DNA of 39,583 nucleotides from JAAYRQ01 sp035647235 (GTDB taxonomy: Bacteria; Bacillota; Syntrophomonadia; Syntrophomonadales; Syntrophomonadaceae), in assembly GCA_964514235.1 (NCBI GenBank), contig CAZEPV010000018.1, positions 1 through 39,583 on the forward strand, written 5' to 3'. Positions 14,337 to 21,749 of this stretch are shown in pieces. The position numbers were made by a program, and so were the translations under genes. Within the stretch, counting starts at the first letter, position 1. The number at the start of each line of letters is the position of its first letter. Under the pieces are notes generated by a model that had not been told where the DNA came from, ran no database searches, and saw only the letters and a program-made list of their open reading frames with translations.

Positions 14337-14387
14337 CTTTTCACCTCCTTTTCTTATCTACTATAATTTTTTCTTATTTTTAACTTT

Positions 14388-14405
14388 TAAACCGAGGGAA
14401 AAGAT
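14388..14405 (-). repeat. Shared upstream element, copy 2
   Basis: This is an exact 18-bp match to 13465-13482, at nearly the same distance from its gene start. It probably dates from the duplication that made the two lipoprotein genes and has been kept by selection. It does not read as a sigma-A, sigma-F, sigma-G or sigma-K promoter core. Confidence 0.75.
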
Positions 14406-14410
14406 AGAAA

Positions 14411-14445
14411 AAATCAAAAACCGCAGTATATCGCCATAACTGCGG
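14411..14445 (-). terminator. Second terminator after yabE
   Basis: CCGCAGT and ACTGCGG form a stem with an 11-base loop; the minus strand continues into TTTTTGATTTTTT. Confidence 0.75.
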
Positions 14446-14464
14446 CTGTTTAGTATTATTTGTT

Positions 14465-14501
14465 TTTTTAAAAAAATAAAGGCCCCTTTTTACTAGGGGC
14501 C
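14465..14501 (-). terminator. First terminator after yabE
   Basis: GGCCCCT and AGGGGCC form a strong 7-bp stem with a 7-base loop, followed on the minus strand by TTTATTTTTTT. Together with 14411-14445 it makes a tandem terminator. Confidence 0.85.
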
Positions 14502-14519
14502 AAGTTCGCATCACTTTAA

Positions 14520-15488
14520 TTATTGTAAAATATACAATTTTACATTTCGCCGTCCCCAGCCTAGACACTGGGCGCGGTCCTCCATAAATAAGTCAACCCT
14601 GGCACCTTTAATCGAGCCACCTGTATCTGCAGCCACAGCATAACCATAGCCTTCGATATAGAGTTGGCTTCCTAATGGAATTACCGAGGGATCAACTGCT
14701 ACCATGCCTACCGCTGGATTTTTGCCAGTTGCAGTACGGTTTCCCGTATAAGTGTAAGCCGAAGCCTGCACCATCATAGCCTGATTGAAGTCAAAACTTT
14801 GTCCACCACGTGAAGCAGAAGTAATGTTACCTAAAGCGATTACCTGGTTTTTCGGTTCACTTTTTATTTCGCTTTTTATAACTTCCCGTTTAACTTCTTC
14901 ACCATTATGATATATTACTTTAACGGTATTCAAGGCTAGACCATCTTGGCCTTTATTTATAGTTTTCGTTAAACCTTTTTCCAAAGAATTATCCACGGTT
15001 TTTTCGGTTTCATACGGTATACTTTCCTCTAATATAACTTCCTCCTCTGTTACCCTTATTACTTCGATTTCCTGATTAGGTGTAGTCAGCTCGGTCGGTA
15101 TAGTTTTTACTATATCCTTTTCCCCTAATTCAACTCCAGCTATATCAATAGCCTCTTTGATTGGAATGGGAATGGAAATTATCTCCCTTGTCTTCCCTTC
15201 AGCTACCACTTTTACCTTGAAGGCCCTGACAACTGTTATTTCAGTATCTTTTTTTACTAGTGTCTGTAAGGATGGGGTAACTTCATCCTTTTCTCCCAAG
15301 TCAATTTGATTTTTGGCTAATACATCACCAACTGTACTAGAAAAAAATATACTGCTCTCGATAACCTTTCCATCAGCGACTACAGTAACAGGTTTTTGTA
15401 GGGCAAAGAATAGACTTACCATTAAAATAATTAACCCTAAAGTTAGGGCGATTAGGTAAGTGCTCCTCTTAGACCACACAATACCCAT
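14520..15488 (-). CDS. yabE: YabE-like cell-wall protein: DUF348 repeats, G5 domain, 3D domain
   Basis: The product is 322 residues. A basic N-terminus and one membrane segment (about residues 10-30) anchor or export it. Two DUF348 repeats follow (about 34-80 and 85-130), then a G5 region (about 135-215), which usually binds N-acetylglucosamine polymers. A C-terminal 3D domain (about 235-322) has the aspartates in VAVDPSVIPLG, AADTGG and ARVDLFM. The 3D domain resembles the catalytic core of lytic transglycosylases such as MltA. YabE is therefore expected to cut or remodel peptidoglycan, like resuscitation-promoting factors. Position after tatD matches B. subtilis metS-tatD-yabE. ATG 15488 follows GGAGGAGAG. 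Confidence 0.9.
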   Translation of the reverse strand: MGIVWSKRSTYLIALTLGLIILMVSLFFALQKPVTVVADGKVIESSIFFSSTVGDVLAKNQIDLGEKDEVTPSLQTLVKKDTEITVVRAFKVKVVAEGKTREIISIPIPIKEAIDIAGVELGEKDIVKTIPTELTTPNQEIEVIRVTEEEVILEESIPYETEKTVDNSLEKGLTKTINKGQDGLALNTVKVIYHNGEEVKREVIKSEIKSEPKNQVIALGNITSASRGGQSFDFNQAMMVQASAYTYTGNRTATGKNPAVGMVAVDPSVIPLGSQLYIEGYGYAVAADTGGSIKGARVDLFMEDRAQCLGWGRRNVKLYILQ

Positions 15489-15538
15489 ATCTCTCCTCCT
15501 TTGCTAGGTAAAACCATATGAGATATTACCTTAACCCT

Positions 15539-15566
15539 ATTCTATTCAAAAAAAAACTAAAGTCAA
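15539..15566 (-). promoter_or_regulatory. Likely sigma-A promoter of yabE
   Basis: Minus strand: TTGACT (15561-15566), 16-bp spacer, TAGAAT (15539-15544), about 50 bp before the start codon. Confidence 0.55.
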
Positions 15567-15598
15567 ATTTACTTCCTTTATCTAAATATTCCTATCAA

Positions 15599-15633
15599 TT
15601 GCACATATACTTGCACATATAGTCTTATAGACT
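15599..15633. repeat. Tandem 12-bp repeat and small dyad upstream of yabE
   Basis: TTGCACATATAC (15599-15610) is followed directly by TTGCACATATAG (15611-15622), overlapping the dyad AGTCT-TAT-AGACT (15621-15633). The block lies some 33 bp upstream of the -35 of the yabE promoter, a usual place for an activator site. Confidence 0.5.
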
Positions 15634-15737
15634 CTTGCTATAATTATTATCCTTTTTTAACTATTTTATTCCTCAATTAATAAAAAGTTTGCTGGAATGG
15701 TAAAGCCCACCAGAGGAGTCTACTTTAATCAATATCA

Positions 15738-15765
15738 GAAAAAAACAAAAGGGGCCAAAGCCCCT
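15738..15765 (-). terminator. Terminator of the metG-tatD operon
   Basis: AGGGGC and GCCCCT pair around a 4-base loop; the minus strand continues TTTTGTTTTTTTC. It lies 14 bp after the tatD stop codon. Confidence 0.85.
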
Positions 15766-15779
15766 AAGCATACCCATCC

Positions 15780-16550
15780 CTAATCGGCAATCCGAAATAC
15801 TCTTTTGGCATTCAGGCTTGTCAAGTAGCCAATTTCCTCAATATCCTTCCTTCTAAGTTCGGCTAATTTACGGGCCACTTCTACTACATAAGCTGGCTCG
15901 TTACGTTTACCCCGATAAGGTTCGGGGGTAAGATAAGGACAATCTGTTTCGATTACTATCTTTTCTAAAGGGATTTTGGCTGCCACCTCGTGAGTTTTAC
16001 GAGCATTTTTATATGTAATCGGTCCCGCAAAAGATATGTAAAAGCCCTCTTTCATTAAGTCGATAGCTAAGGGTACATGACCTGAATAACAGTGCATGAT
16101 GCCTTCATTTTTTCCCGCTTTTTCATCTTTTATAATATCAAAGACATCTTGATGGGCGTCCCGATCATGGATAACAATAGGTTTGTATAATTCTCGGGCT
16201 ATCTTAATCTGCTCCCTGAATACCTCCGCTTGCACGTCCCGTGGTGATAAATCACGGTAGAAATCGAGTCCCATTTCACCTATAGCTACTACCTTAGCTT
16301 CCTTACCTAATTCAAATAATTTGCTAGCTATTTCACTAGTGTAGGTCTTAGCAGCATGGGGGTGTATACCTATCACCGCATATATTTGGGGGTGCTTTCT
16401 AGCCAACTCTACTGCCTCAACTGATGTTTCATAATCATAACCGACACATACGATTCTTTCTATTTGGGCTTGGCTAGCCCTTTCTAATACCTCGGTTAAA
16501 TCTTTTTTGAATTTACCATCTTGTAAATGAGCATGTGTATCAATAAACAT
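15780..16550 (-). CDS. tatD: TatD family metal-dependent DNase
   Basis: The 256-residue TIM-barrel protein carries the metal-binding N-terminus DTHAHL (His6, His8), the glutamate in IGEMGLDFYRD, HDRDAH, the histidine of MHCYSGH and the aspartate of IETDCPYLTPEP. TatD enzymes are 3'-5' DNA exonucleases implicated in DNA repair and turnover; other substrates are possible. Length is standard. ATG 16550 follows GGGGTAG. It lies 23 bp after metG and is co-transcribed with it, the same order as in B. subtilis. Confidence 0.94.
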   Translation of the reverse strand: MFIDTHAHLQDGKFKKDLTEVLERASQAQIERIVCVGYDYETSVEAVELARKHPQIYAVIGIHPHAAKTYTSEIASKLFELGKEAKVVAIGEMGLDFYRDLSPRDVQAEVFREQIKIARELYKPIVIHDRDAHQDVFDIIKDEKAGKNEGIMHCYSGHVPLAIDLMKEGFYISFAGPITYKNARKTHEVAAKIPLEKIVIETDCPYLTPEPYRGKRNEPAYVVEVARKLAELRRKDIEEIGYLTSLNAKRVFRIAD

Positions 16551-16573
16551 TTTTTCTACCCCTATTCCATAAC

Positions 16574-18514
16574 TTACCTTACAACATTGCCCGATGGAAC
16601 ATTGTCTACGGTCAGAACTTCAATAATAGAATCCCCTTTATCAGAAGCAGCCAGAATCATGCCTTCTGATAAAACACCTCGTAGCTTAACTGGTTTCAAA
16701 TTAGTTACGACTACTACCTTTTTTCCCAGTAAATCCTCAGGGCGGTAATGCTCAGCTATACCGGAAACTATGGTCCTTTCTTCTTCAGCTATTCTGACTT
16801 TTAGAATTAATAACTTGTCTGCCTTTTCCATCTTTTCACAAGCAATTATTTCAGCTACTTTTAATTCGACTTTGGCAAAATCGTCTATGGTAATAAAGTC
16901 ATCCATTTTTTCCGCGATTTCTTTAGCGGCCTCGGTTTTACCTGGTTGGTTCACAGAATTCTCCTCCAAATCTTTTATGTCTATACGGGGATAAAGGGCT
17001 TCACCCTTAGTAACTTTCACGTTAGCTGGAGCCAAACCCCACTTGCCCGCTTCATCCCATCTTATTGAATCTAGTTCTTTAAATAAGGGTATTTGTTCAT
17101 TTAGCCTCCCAGCAAGAGTAGGCATGGCTGGGGTTAATAAAATAGTGGCAATGCGTATACTCTCCACTAAATTGTACATAACCGTAGCCAAACGATCCTT
17201 TTTCCCTTCATCCTTAGCCAATAACCAGGGCTCGGTTTCATCAATATACTTATTAGCTCGGGATACTAACCTTAATACCGATAATATATAATTAGCAAAA
17301 TCGAGTTTCTCTAGTTTTTCAGTAGCTTGTAAATAGGCCTCCTGTGCAGTATTTATTAAGTCATGGTCAACTTGGGCTTCGATTTTCGCCGCAGGTAATT
17401 TGCCTGCAAAAAATCTTATAATCATAGCTGCGGTACGACTGACTAAATTACCCAAGTCATTGGCTAAATCGGAGTTAATCCGACCGACTAGCATTTCTTC
17501 CGCATATTGCCCATCTTGCCCATAAGATAATTCCTTTAAAAGGTAGTACCTAACTGCATCTACCCCATACTTGTCTACTAGAATTAGGGGATCTACTACA
17601 TTACCCTTTGATTTAGACATTTTGCCCCCCTCGAGCAGAATCCAGCCATGAGCAAAAACCTTTTTTGGTAACTCCACACCTGCTGCCATCAACATTGTCG
17701 GCCAGATAATAGCGTGGAATCTTAATATATCCTTAGCCATTAGATGAACATCTGCAGGCCAATACTTTTCGTATAATTCAGAATTAGTATCACCATAACC
17801 TATACCACTTAAATAATTAATTAAGGCATCGAACCAGACATAAATTACATGGTCTTGATTAAAAGGGACTTCAATCCCCCATTTAAAAGTAGTCCTAGAT
17901 ACACATAGGTCATCCAGACCACTTTTAATAAAATTGACTACCTCATTACGTCGGGAATTTGGCTGGATAAAATCAGGGTTTGCCGCGATGTGTTCTAACA
18001 ATCTTTGTGCATATTTCCCCATCTTAAAAAAGTAACTTTCCTCTTTGATTAGCTCTACTTCCCTTTGGCAATCAGGGCATTTACCATCCACTAACTGCCT
18101 TTCGGTAAAAAAGGTTTCACAAGGTGTACAGTACCAGCCCTCATATTCCGATAAATAGATATCACCTTGTTGATAGACTTTTTGGAATAAAGCTTTTACG
18201 ACTTCCTTATGCCTCGTTTCCGTAGTCCGAATAAAATCATTGTGAGTTATTAAAAGCTTATCCCATAAGTTTTTGATATTTTTAACGATATTATCTATAT
18301 AAACTATAGGTTCTTGCTGATTATCTCGGGCTACGTTTTCTATTTTTTGTCCATGTTCATCGGTACCAGTTAAATAAAAAACTTGGTAACCTTGCAATCT
18401 TTTAAATCTCGACATACAATCAGCAGCAACCGTAGTATAGGCATGTCCAATATGTAGATTATCACTTGGATAATATATAGGTGTAGTAATATAAAAAGTC
18501 TTTTCTTGTGACAA
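16574..18514 (-). CDS. metG: Methionyl-tRNA synthetase
   Basis: This class I synthetase charges tRNA-Met. The 646-residue protein has HIGH at 21-24, the zinc knuckle cysteines 129, 132, 146 and 149 in the connective peptide, and KMSKS at 298-302. A C-terminal tRNA-binding OB domain runs from about residue 545 to the end (ITIDDFAKVELKVAEIIACE onward). The start is TTG at 18512-18514, placed 7 bp after AGGAGGG; no nearby ATG has a better site. No T-box leader is visible in the upstream 400 bp, only an ordinary promoter. tatD follows in the same operon. Confidence 0.97.
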   Translation of the reverse strand: MSQEKTFYITTPIYYPSDNLHIGHAYTTVAADCMSRFKRLQGYQVFYLTGTDEHGQKIENVARDNQQEPIVYIDNIVKNIKNLWDKLLITHNDFIRTTETRHKEVVKALFQKVYQQGDIYLSEYEGWYCTPCETFFTERQLVDGKCPDCQREVELIKEESYFFKMGKYAQRLLEHIAANPDFIQPNSRRNEVVNFIKSGLDDLCVSRTTFKWGIEVPFNQDHVIYVWFDALINYLSGIGYGDTNSELYEKYWPADVHLMAKDILRFHAIIWPTMLMAAGVELPKKVFAHGWILLEGGKMSKSKGNVVDPLILVDKYGVDAVRYYLLKELSYGQDGQYAEEMLVGRINSDLANDLGNLVSRTAAMIIRFFAGKLPAAKIEAQVDHDLINTAQEAYLQATEKLEKLDFANYILSVLRLVSRANKYIDETEPWLLAKDEGKKDRLATVMYNLVESIRIATILLTPAMPTLAGRLNEQIPLFKELDSIRWDEAGKWGLAPANVKVTKGEALYPRIDIKDLEENSVNQPGKTEAAKEIAEKMDDFITIDDFAKVELKVAEIIACEKMEKADKLLILKVRIAEEERTIVSGIAEHYRPEDLLGKKVVVVTNLKPVKLRGVLSEGMILAASDKGDSIIEVLTVDNVPSGNVVR

Positions 18515-18562
18515 AATTTGTCCCTCCTATTATGCTAAAATATAGAATAAACTACCTTTATA

Positions 18563-18591
18563 ATATTAAGCAAAAAAATAAGCATTTACAA
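18563..18591 (-). promoter_or_regulatory. Sigma-A promoter of metG
   Basis: Minus strand: TTGTAA (18586-18591), 17-bp spacer, TAATAT (18563-18568), giving a leader of about 40 bases. Confidence 0.65.
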
Positions 18592-18852
18592 CTTTATTAA
18601 TAATTTTAATATTTTTGTGCATTTCTAGTCATCTGGCTAGCTTTCTAGTTTAATCTAGCCCAGCATTATTAAAGATTTCTATTTAGAAGTTTCCCACATA
18701 GAACTATTTACTATTCTTGTAATATCCTAGCTTTACTTACCATTTAATACTACAAGGCCAAGTAATTAGAGGCAATTTCGAGTTTTTAGCCCTTTTATTT
18801 AGAAAACTTTGCTTTAGTTACTAATCTTTGTCCATAAATGTTGAAATATAAC

Positions 18853-18881
18853 TTGACTGTTTCTACCAATGTTGGTATATT
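18853..18881 (+). promoter_or_regulatory. Sigma-A promoter of abrB containing a palindrome
   Basis: TTGACT (18853-18858), 17-bp spacer, TATATT (18876-18881). The spacer includes the 14-bp palindrome TACCAA-TG-TTGGTA (18864-18877), which overlaps the -10. A repressor bound there would block the polymerase, and autoregulation by AbrB is the obvious candidate. Confidence 0.8.
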
Positions 18882-18925
18882 TGACATGTAGATGCTTTAT
18901 GTAAAATTTAGGGAGGTAGAAAAAG

Positions 18926-19177
18926 ATGTTAAAATCAACTGGTGTAGTTAGGAAAGTGGATGAACTAGGGCGCATAGTAATTCCCATTGAATTAAGACGT
19001 ACTATGGGAATCGAAGAAAAAGATGCTTTAGAAATTTATGTCGATAGTGAAAAGATTATCCTTAAAAAGTATGAACCAGCTTGTATTTTCTGCAGCAATG
19101 CTGAAGATGTAATAAATTACAAGGGCAAAAACCTATGCAGATCCTGTTTAACCGAATTATCTAAGCAAGTCGGCTAA
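18926..19177 (+). CDS. abrB: AbrB-type transition-state regulator with CxxC pairs at the C-terminus
   Basis: The 83-residue protein has the swapped-hairpin DNA-binding domain of AbrB almost intact: KSTGVVRKVDELGRIVIP, then IELRRTMGIEEKDALEIYVD (residues 3-40). In B. subtilis AbrB represses stationary-phase and sporulation genes during growth. The C-terminal multimerisation part differs from the Bacillus protein. It carries Cys53-x2-Cys56 and Cys71-x2-Cys74 separated by 14 residues, probably a zinc knuckle, a form common in clostridia. ATG 18926 follows GGGAGG. It is encoded against the direction of its neighbours, as in B. subtilis. Confidence 0.93.
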   Translation: MLKSTGVVRKVDELGRIVIPIELRRTMGIEEKDALEIYVDSEKIILKKYEPACIFCSNAEDVINYKGKNLCRSCLTELSKQVG

Positions 19178-19181
19178 ACTT

Positions 19182-20051
19182 TTAGTCATCATTTTTTACA
19201 AAATAATTATATATCGATGATTTTTTTATAGAATACTCGCGAGCCTTCATCTTGAAGGCTTCTTTTTTACTAACACCCGAATCAATTAGTTGTCTGACTT
19301 CCTCTATAACCTGAGCAAAGTCCACCTCCTGAGGTCTATCACCAACCCCAATCAGGATACATATTTCCCCTTTCACTGGGTTTTCTTCATAATGGGCTAA
19401 TACTTCCTCTAGGCTGCCCCGTTTAACTTCTTCATATATTTTGGTTAATTCCCGAGCTATGGCTACGGGCCTATCTTTCCCCATAATAATCGACATTTCA
19501 TTTAGGGTATCTAAAAGCCGATATGGTGATTCATATATTACTATAGTCCGATTTTCCTGAGCCAAATCTCTTAACAATTCCCGGCGTCTTTTTGATTTAG
19601 ACGGTAAAAAGCCTAGGAAGGTAAAACTACTAGTATCTAAACCCGAAATAGCCAAAGCAGCTGTAAGCGCTGATGGGCCGGGTATTACTTCTAGCCCAAT
19701 ATCATGAAGAATAGCACTTTTAATTAAATTTTCCCCGGGGTCAGATATGGTGGGCATACCAGCATCAGATACCAAAGCAATATTTTCACCTGCCAAAAGT
19801 TTGTCAATTAAATAGGCTTCCCGATTGCTAGAGCTATGTTCATGGTAACTAACCAAAGGTTTTTTTATTCCATAATGATTTAAGAGTTTAATTGTATGTC
19901 TAGTATCCTCACAAGCTATTAAATCTACATAATTTAGGGTTTTTAATAACCTAATGCTTACATCTTCCAAATTGCCTATAGGTGTAGCACAAATAAATAA
20001 TTTGCCCTGGGCTGATATTTTATCCATGTGGTTTATGTTTTCTGATACCAT
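19182..20051 (-). CDS. rsmI: 16S rRNA (cytidine1402-2'-O)-methyltransferase
   Basis: RsmI methylates the ribose of C1402 in the 30S decoding centre with S-adenosylmethionine. The 289-residue protein shows the tetrapyrrole-methylase-like motifs LFICATPIGNLEDVS, ACEDTRHT, LVSDAGMPTISDPGE and VIPGPSALTAAL, and ends in a short basic helical domain. ATG 20051 has GAGG upstream and overlaps the preceding methyltransferase gene by 19 bp, so the two are coupled. It is the last gene of the long operon that begins near 26206 (yabC position in B. subtilis). Confidence 0.95.
   Translation of the reverse strand: MVSENINHMDKISAQGKLFICATPIGNLEDVSIRLLKTLNYVDLIACEDTRHTIKLLNHYGIKKPLVSYHEHSSSNREAYLIDKLLAGENIALVSDAGMPTISDPGENLIKSAILHDIGLEVIPGPSALTAALAISGLDTSSFTFLGFLPSKSKRRRELLRDLAQENRTIVIYESPYRLLDTLNEMSIIMGKDRPVAIARELTKIYEEVKRGSLEEVLAHYEENPVKGEICILIGVGDRPQEVDFAQVIEEVRQLIDSGVSKKEAFKMKAREYSIKKSSIYNYFVKNDD
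19242..19268 (+). terminator. Terminator for abrB inside the end of rsmI
   Basis: AGCCTTC and GAAGGCT form a 7-bp stem with a 5-base loop followed by TCTTTTTT on the plus strand. It lies 64 bp after the abrB stop, within the rsmI reading frame of the opposite strand. The abrB transcript would therefore overlap rsmI. Confidence 0.6.
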
Positions 20052-20779
20052 TTTTTTATTTCCTCACTATATTGGCCATCTGCTTGATATATTATTAATG
20101 GTGCTAGTATTTCTAGTGGAAGTCGACCATGTTTTTGGCCTTCAATTAGACATAATTTTGCCTCACTATCCAGCTTAGTATGTACCATCCGTATTCGGCT
20201 AGTTTTAATTTTATAATCGGTAAATAGGCTTATAACTTCGGTTAAGCGAGAAGCCCTCTGGATTAAGGCAATTTTGCCCCGATCCTTTAGGATATAACTA
20301 GCTTGCTTTATAATTTCCCCCAGAGTCAGTTCTAATTCATGCCTAGCTATAGCAGCCTCGGAATTGGAGGATAGCTGACCTTCACCTTTTTTATAAAAAG
20401 GGGGATTACATACTACTAAGTCTGCAAGCCCCTTAGAAAAAACTTCTTCTAGTTTTTTGATATCTTGTTCAAGTATTCCTATTTTATCCTGTAAATTATT
20501 AAGTTTTACACTCCTCCTAGCCCGTTCTACCATTTGCGCTTGCAGATCTATCCCAGTTATTTTGAGCTCAGGGGCCCTAAAAGTTAATATAATGGGAATT
20601 ATTCCACTACCAGTCCCAAAGTCAAAAACATCTCGCACCCCATCTGTAGAACAAAAATGGGCTAATAATAAAGCATCTAGAGAAAATCTATACCCTTTTC
20701 TAGCTTGGATAATTTTTAAATCACCTAAAATTAAATCATCTAAGCTTTCCCCATTTTTTAATATTGTATCTTCTAGCAC
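20033..20779 (-). CDS. tRNA1(Val) (adenine37-N6)-methyltransferase family (YabB/TrmN6-like)
   Basis: The product is 248 residues, from GTG 20779 with AAGGAG ahead; the stop of yabA lies 2 bp before it. The S-adenosylmethionine site is DFGTGSG (53-59), and the N6-adenine methyltransferase motif is NPPF (125-128). RGYRF-like KGYRFSLDALLLAHF near the N-terminus is typical of TrmN6. The E. coli member methylates A37 of tRNA-Val. The Firmicute YabB group at this locus is usually assigned the same activity, but the exact tRNA target is inferred. It is in an operon with yabA and rsmI. Confidence 0.88.
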   Translation of the reverse strand: MLEDTILKNGESLDDLILGDLKIIQARKGYRFSLDALLLAHFCSTDGVRDVFDFGTGSGIIPIILTFRAPELKITGIDLQAQMVERARRSVKLNNLQDKIGILEQDIKKLEEVFSKGLADLVVCNPPFYKKGEGQLSSNSEAAIARHELELTLGEIIKQASYILKDRGKIALIQRASRLTEVISLFTDYKIKTSRIRMVHTKLDSEAKLCLIEGQKHGRLPLEILAPLIIYQADGQYSEEIKKWYQKT

Positions 20780-20781
20780 TT

Positions 20782-21060
20782 TTACTCCTTTTCGATAAAG
20801 GCAATACAGAAAAGACAATCACCTTGCCTGACTTGGCCATAGGCCATATGACATACGTGATAGCCTTCTTTATATAATCTACTTAGATTTTCGTAACTCT
20901 CACCCTCCAGACTCTCATTTTGGGGTATTGGGGTAACCGCTACGGGCTCTTTATAACTTAATAAATCCTTTTCTAAAATGGTAATTCGCTCCTTGAGGTC
21001 TCCCACCTCAAGAATCAATTCTCGAATTATCGTCTTTAACTCTTGGACAGTTCTTTCCAT
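20782..21060 (-). CDS. yabA: YabA, negative regulator of replication initiation
   Basis: YabA binds DnaA and the DnaN clamp and limits re-initiation. The 92-residue protein has the expected N-terminal leucine zipper-like helix (MERTVQELKTIIRELILEVGDLKERITILEKDLL) and a C-terminal zinc module. That module has His-x-Cys in YHVCHMAYG and CLFC near the end, matching the family layout. ATG 21060 follows GGAGGGGG. The start lies 53 bp inside the end of ricT, an unusually long overlap. Confidence 0.9.
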   Translation of the reverse strand: MERTVQELKTIIRELILEVGDLKERITILEKDLLSYKEPVAVTPIPQNESLEGESYENLSRLYKEGYHVCHMAYGQVRQGDCLFCIAFIEKE

Positions 21061-21727
21061 TATTGCCCCCTCCAGAGCCTGCATTACACTCGTACTGTTC
21101 AGATTCATATTTTAAACAACACATCAAACGTCCACATATACCCGAAATTTTAGTAGGATTAAGGGACAGGTTCTGTTCTTTGGCCATGCGAATTGAGACT
21201 GGCTCAAATTCCCCTAAAAACTTATTACAACATAAAATACGCCCACAGGATCCTATGCCACCTAGCATTTTGGCTTCATCTCTGACCCCAATTTGTCTTA
21301 ATTCAATTCGGGTTTTGAAAATCGCAGCTAGATCTTTTACTAGTTCCCTAAAGTCTACGCGCCCCTCCGCAGTAAAATAGAATATAATTTTACCCATATC
21401 AAAGGTATACTCTACATCAATTAATCTCATAGGCAACTTATGTTCCTTAACTTTATTTTTACATAAACCTAAAGCCTCTTCTTCTTTTTCCTTGTTTTTT
21501 TCATAAGATGCCTTATCTACCTCAGTAGCGACACGAATAACCTTTTTGAGAGGTAAAACTAATTCACTTTCGCTTATTTCCCTTTTGCCTACTACAATTT
21601 CTCCATATTCAATCCCTCTTATAGTTTCAACTATAACGGCATCCCCAGCGTTTAATGCTAGGTCTTCACCGTCAAAGTGATATATCTTACCGGCGGGTTT
21701 AAATCTTACTCCTACTACCCATGCCAA
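21008..21727 (-). CDS. ricT: RicT/YaaT, PSP1-domain protein of the RNase Y specificity complex
   Basis: The 239-residue protein has the PSP1 domain: VGVRFKPAGKIYHFD, VIVETIRGIEYGEIV, VEYTFDMGKIIFYFTAEGRVDFRELVKDLA. A cysteine cluster follows (GGIGSCGRILCCNKFL and GICGRLMCCLKYE). In B. subtilis YaaT joins YlbF and YmcA in an iron-sulfur-containing complex that modulates RNase Y and the sporulation phosphorelay; the cysteines fit that. The extra tail after residue 210 (Gly/Asn-rich, ending SRIDS) overlaps the yabA start. The start at 21727 follows holB by 22 bp. Confidence 0.92.
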   Translation of the reverse strand: MAWVVGVRFKPAGKIYHFDGEDLALNAGDAVIVETIRGIEYGEIVVGKREISESELVLPLKKVIRVATEVDKASYEKNKEKEEEALGLCKNKVKEHKLPMRLIDVEYTFDMGKIIFYFTAEGRVDFRELVKDLAAIFKTRIELRQIGVRDEAKMLGGIGSCGRILCCNKFLGEFEPVSIRMAKEQNLSLNPTKISGICGRLMCCLKYESEQYECNAGSGGGNNGKNCPRVKDDNSRIDS

Positions 21728-21749
21728 TATAATGACCTCCTTAGTTCTT

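Larger units (their letters stand above)
18515..18925. other. Divergent metG-abrB intergenic region, 411 bp
   Basis: It holds the metG promoter (18563-18591) at one end and the abrB promoter with its palindrome (18853-18881) at the other. Between them is AT-rich sequence with a repeated CTAG theme near 18625-18660, including an imperfect CTGGCTAG/CTAGCCCAG pairing. I see no T-box, SAM riboswitch or other known RNA element. Confidence 0.6.

Noticed and set aside
13798..14439. Long plus-strand frame of 213 codons
   Set aside because: It is the antisense reading of the Asn/Gly-rich lipoprotein gene; the repetitive codons on the other strand keep it open. It gives a Leu/Pro/Val-rich nonsense protein with no ribosome binding site.
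18515..18925. Possible T-box or SAM riboswitch upstream of metG
   Set aside because: No T-box bulge sequence (GGGTGGNACCGCG-like), no anti-terminator pair and no long leader; an ordinary promoter lies about 50 bp before the start.
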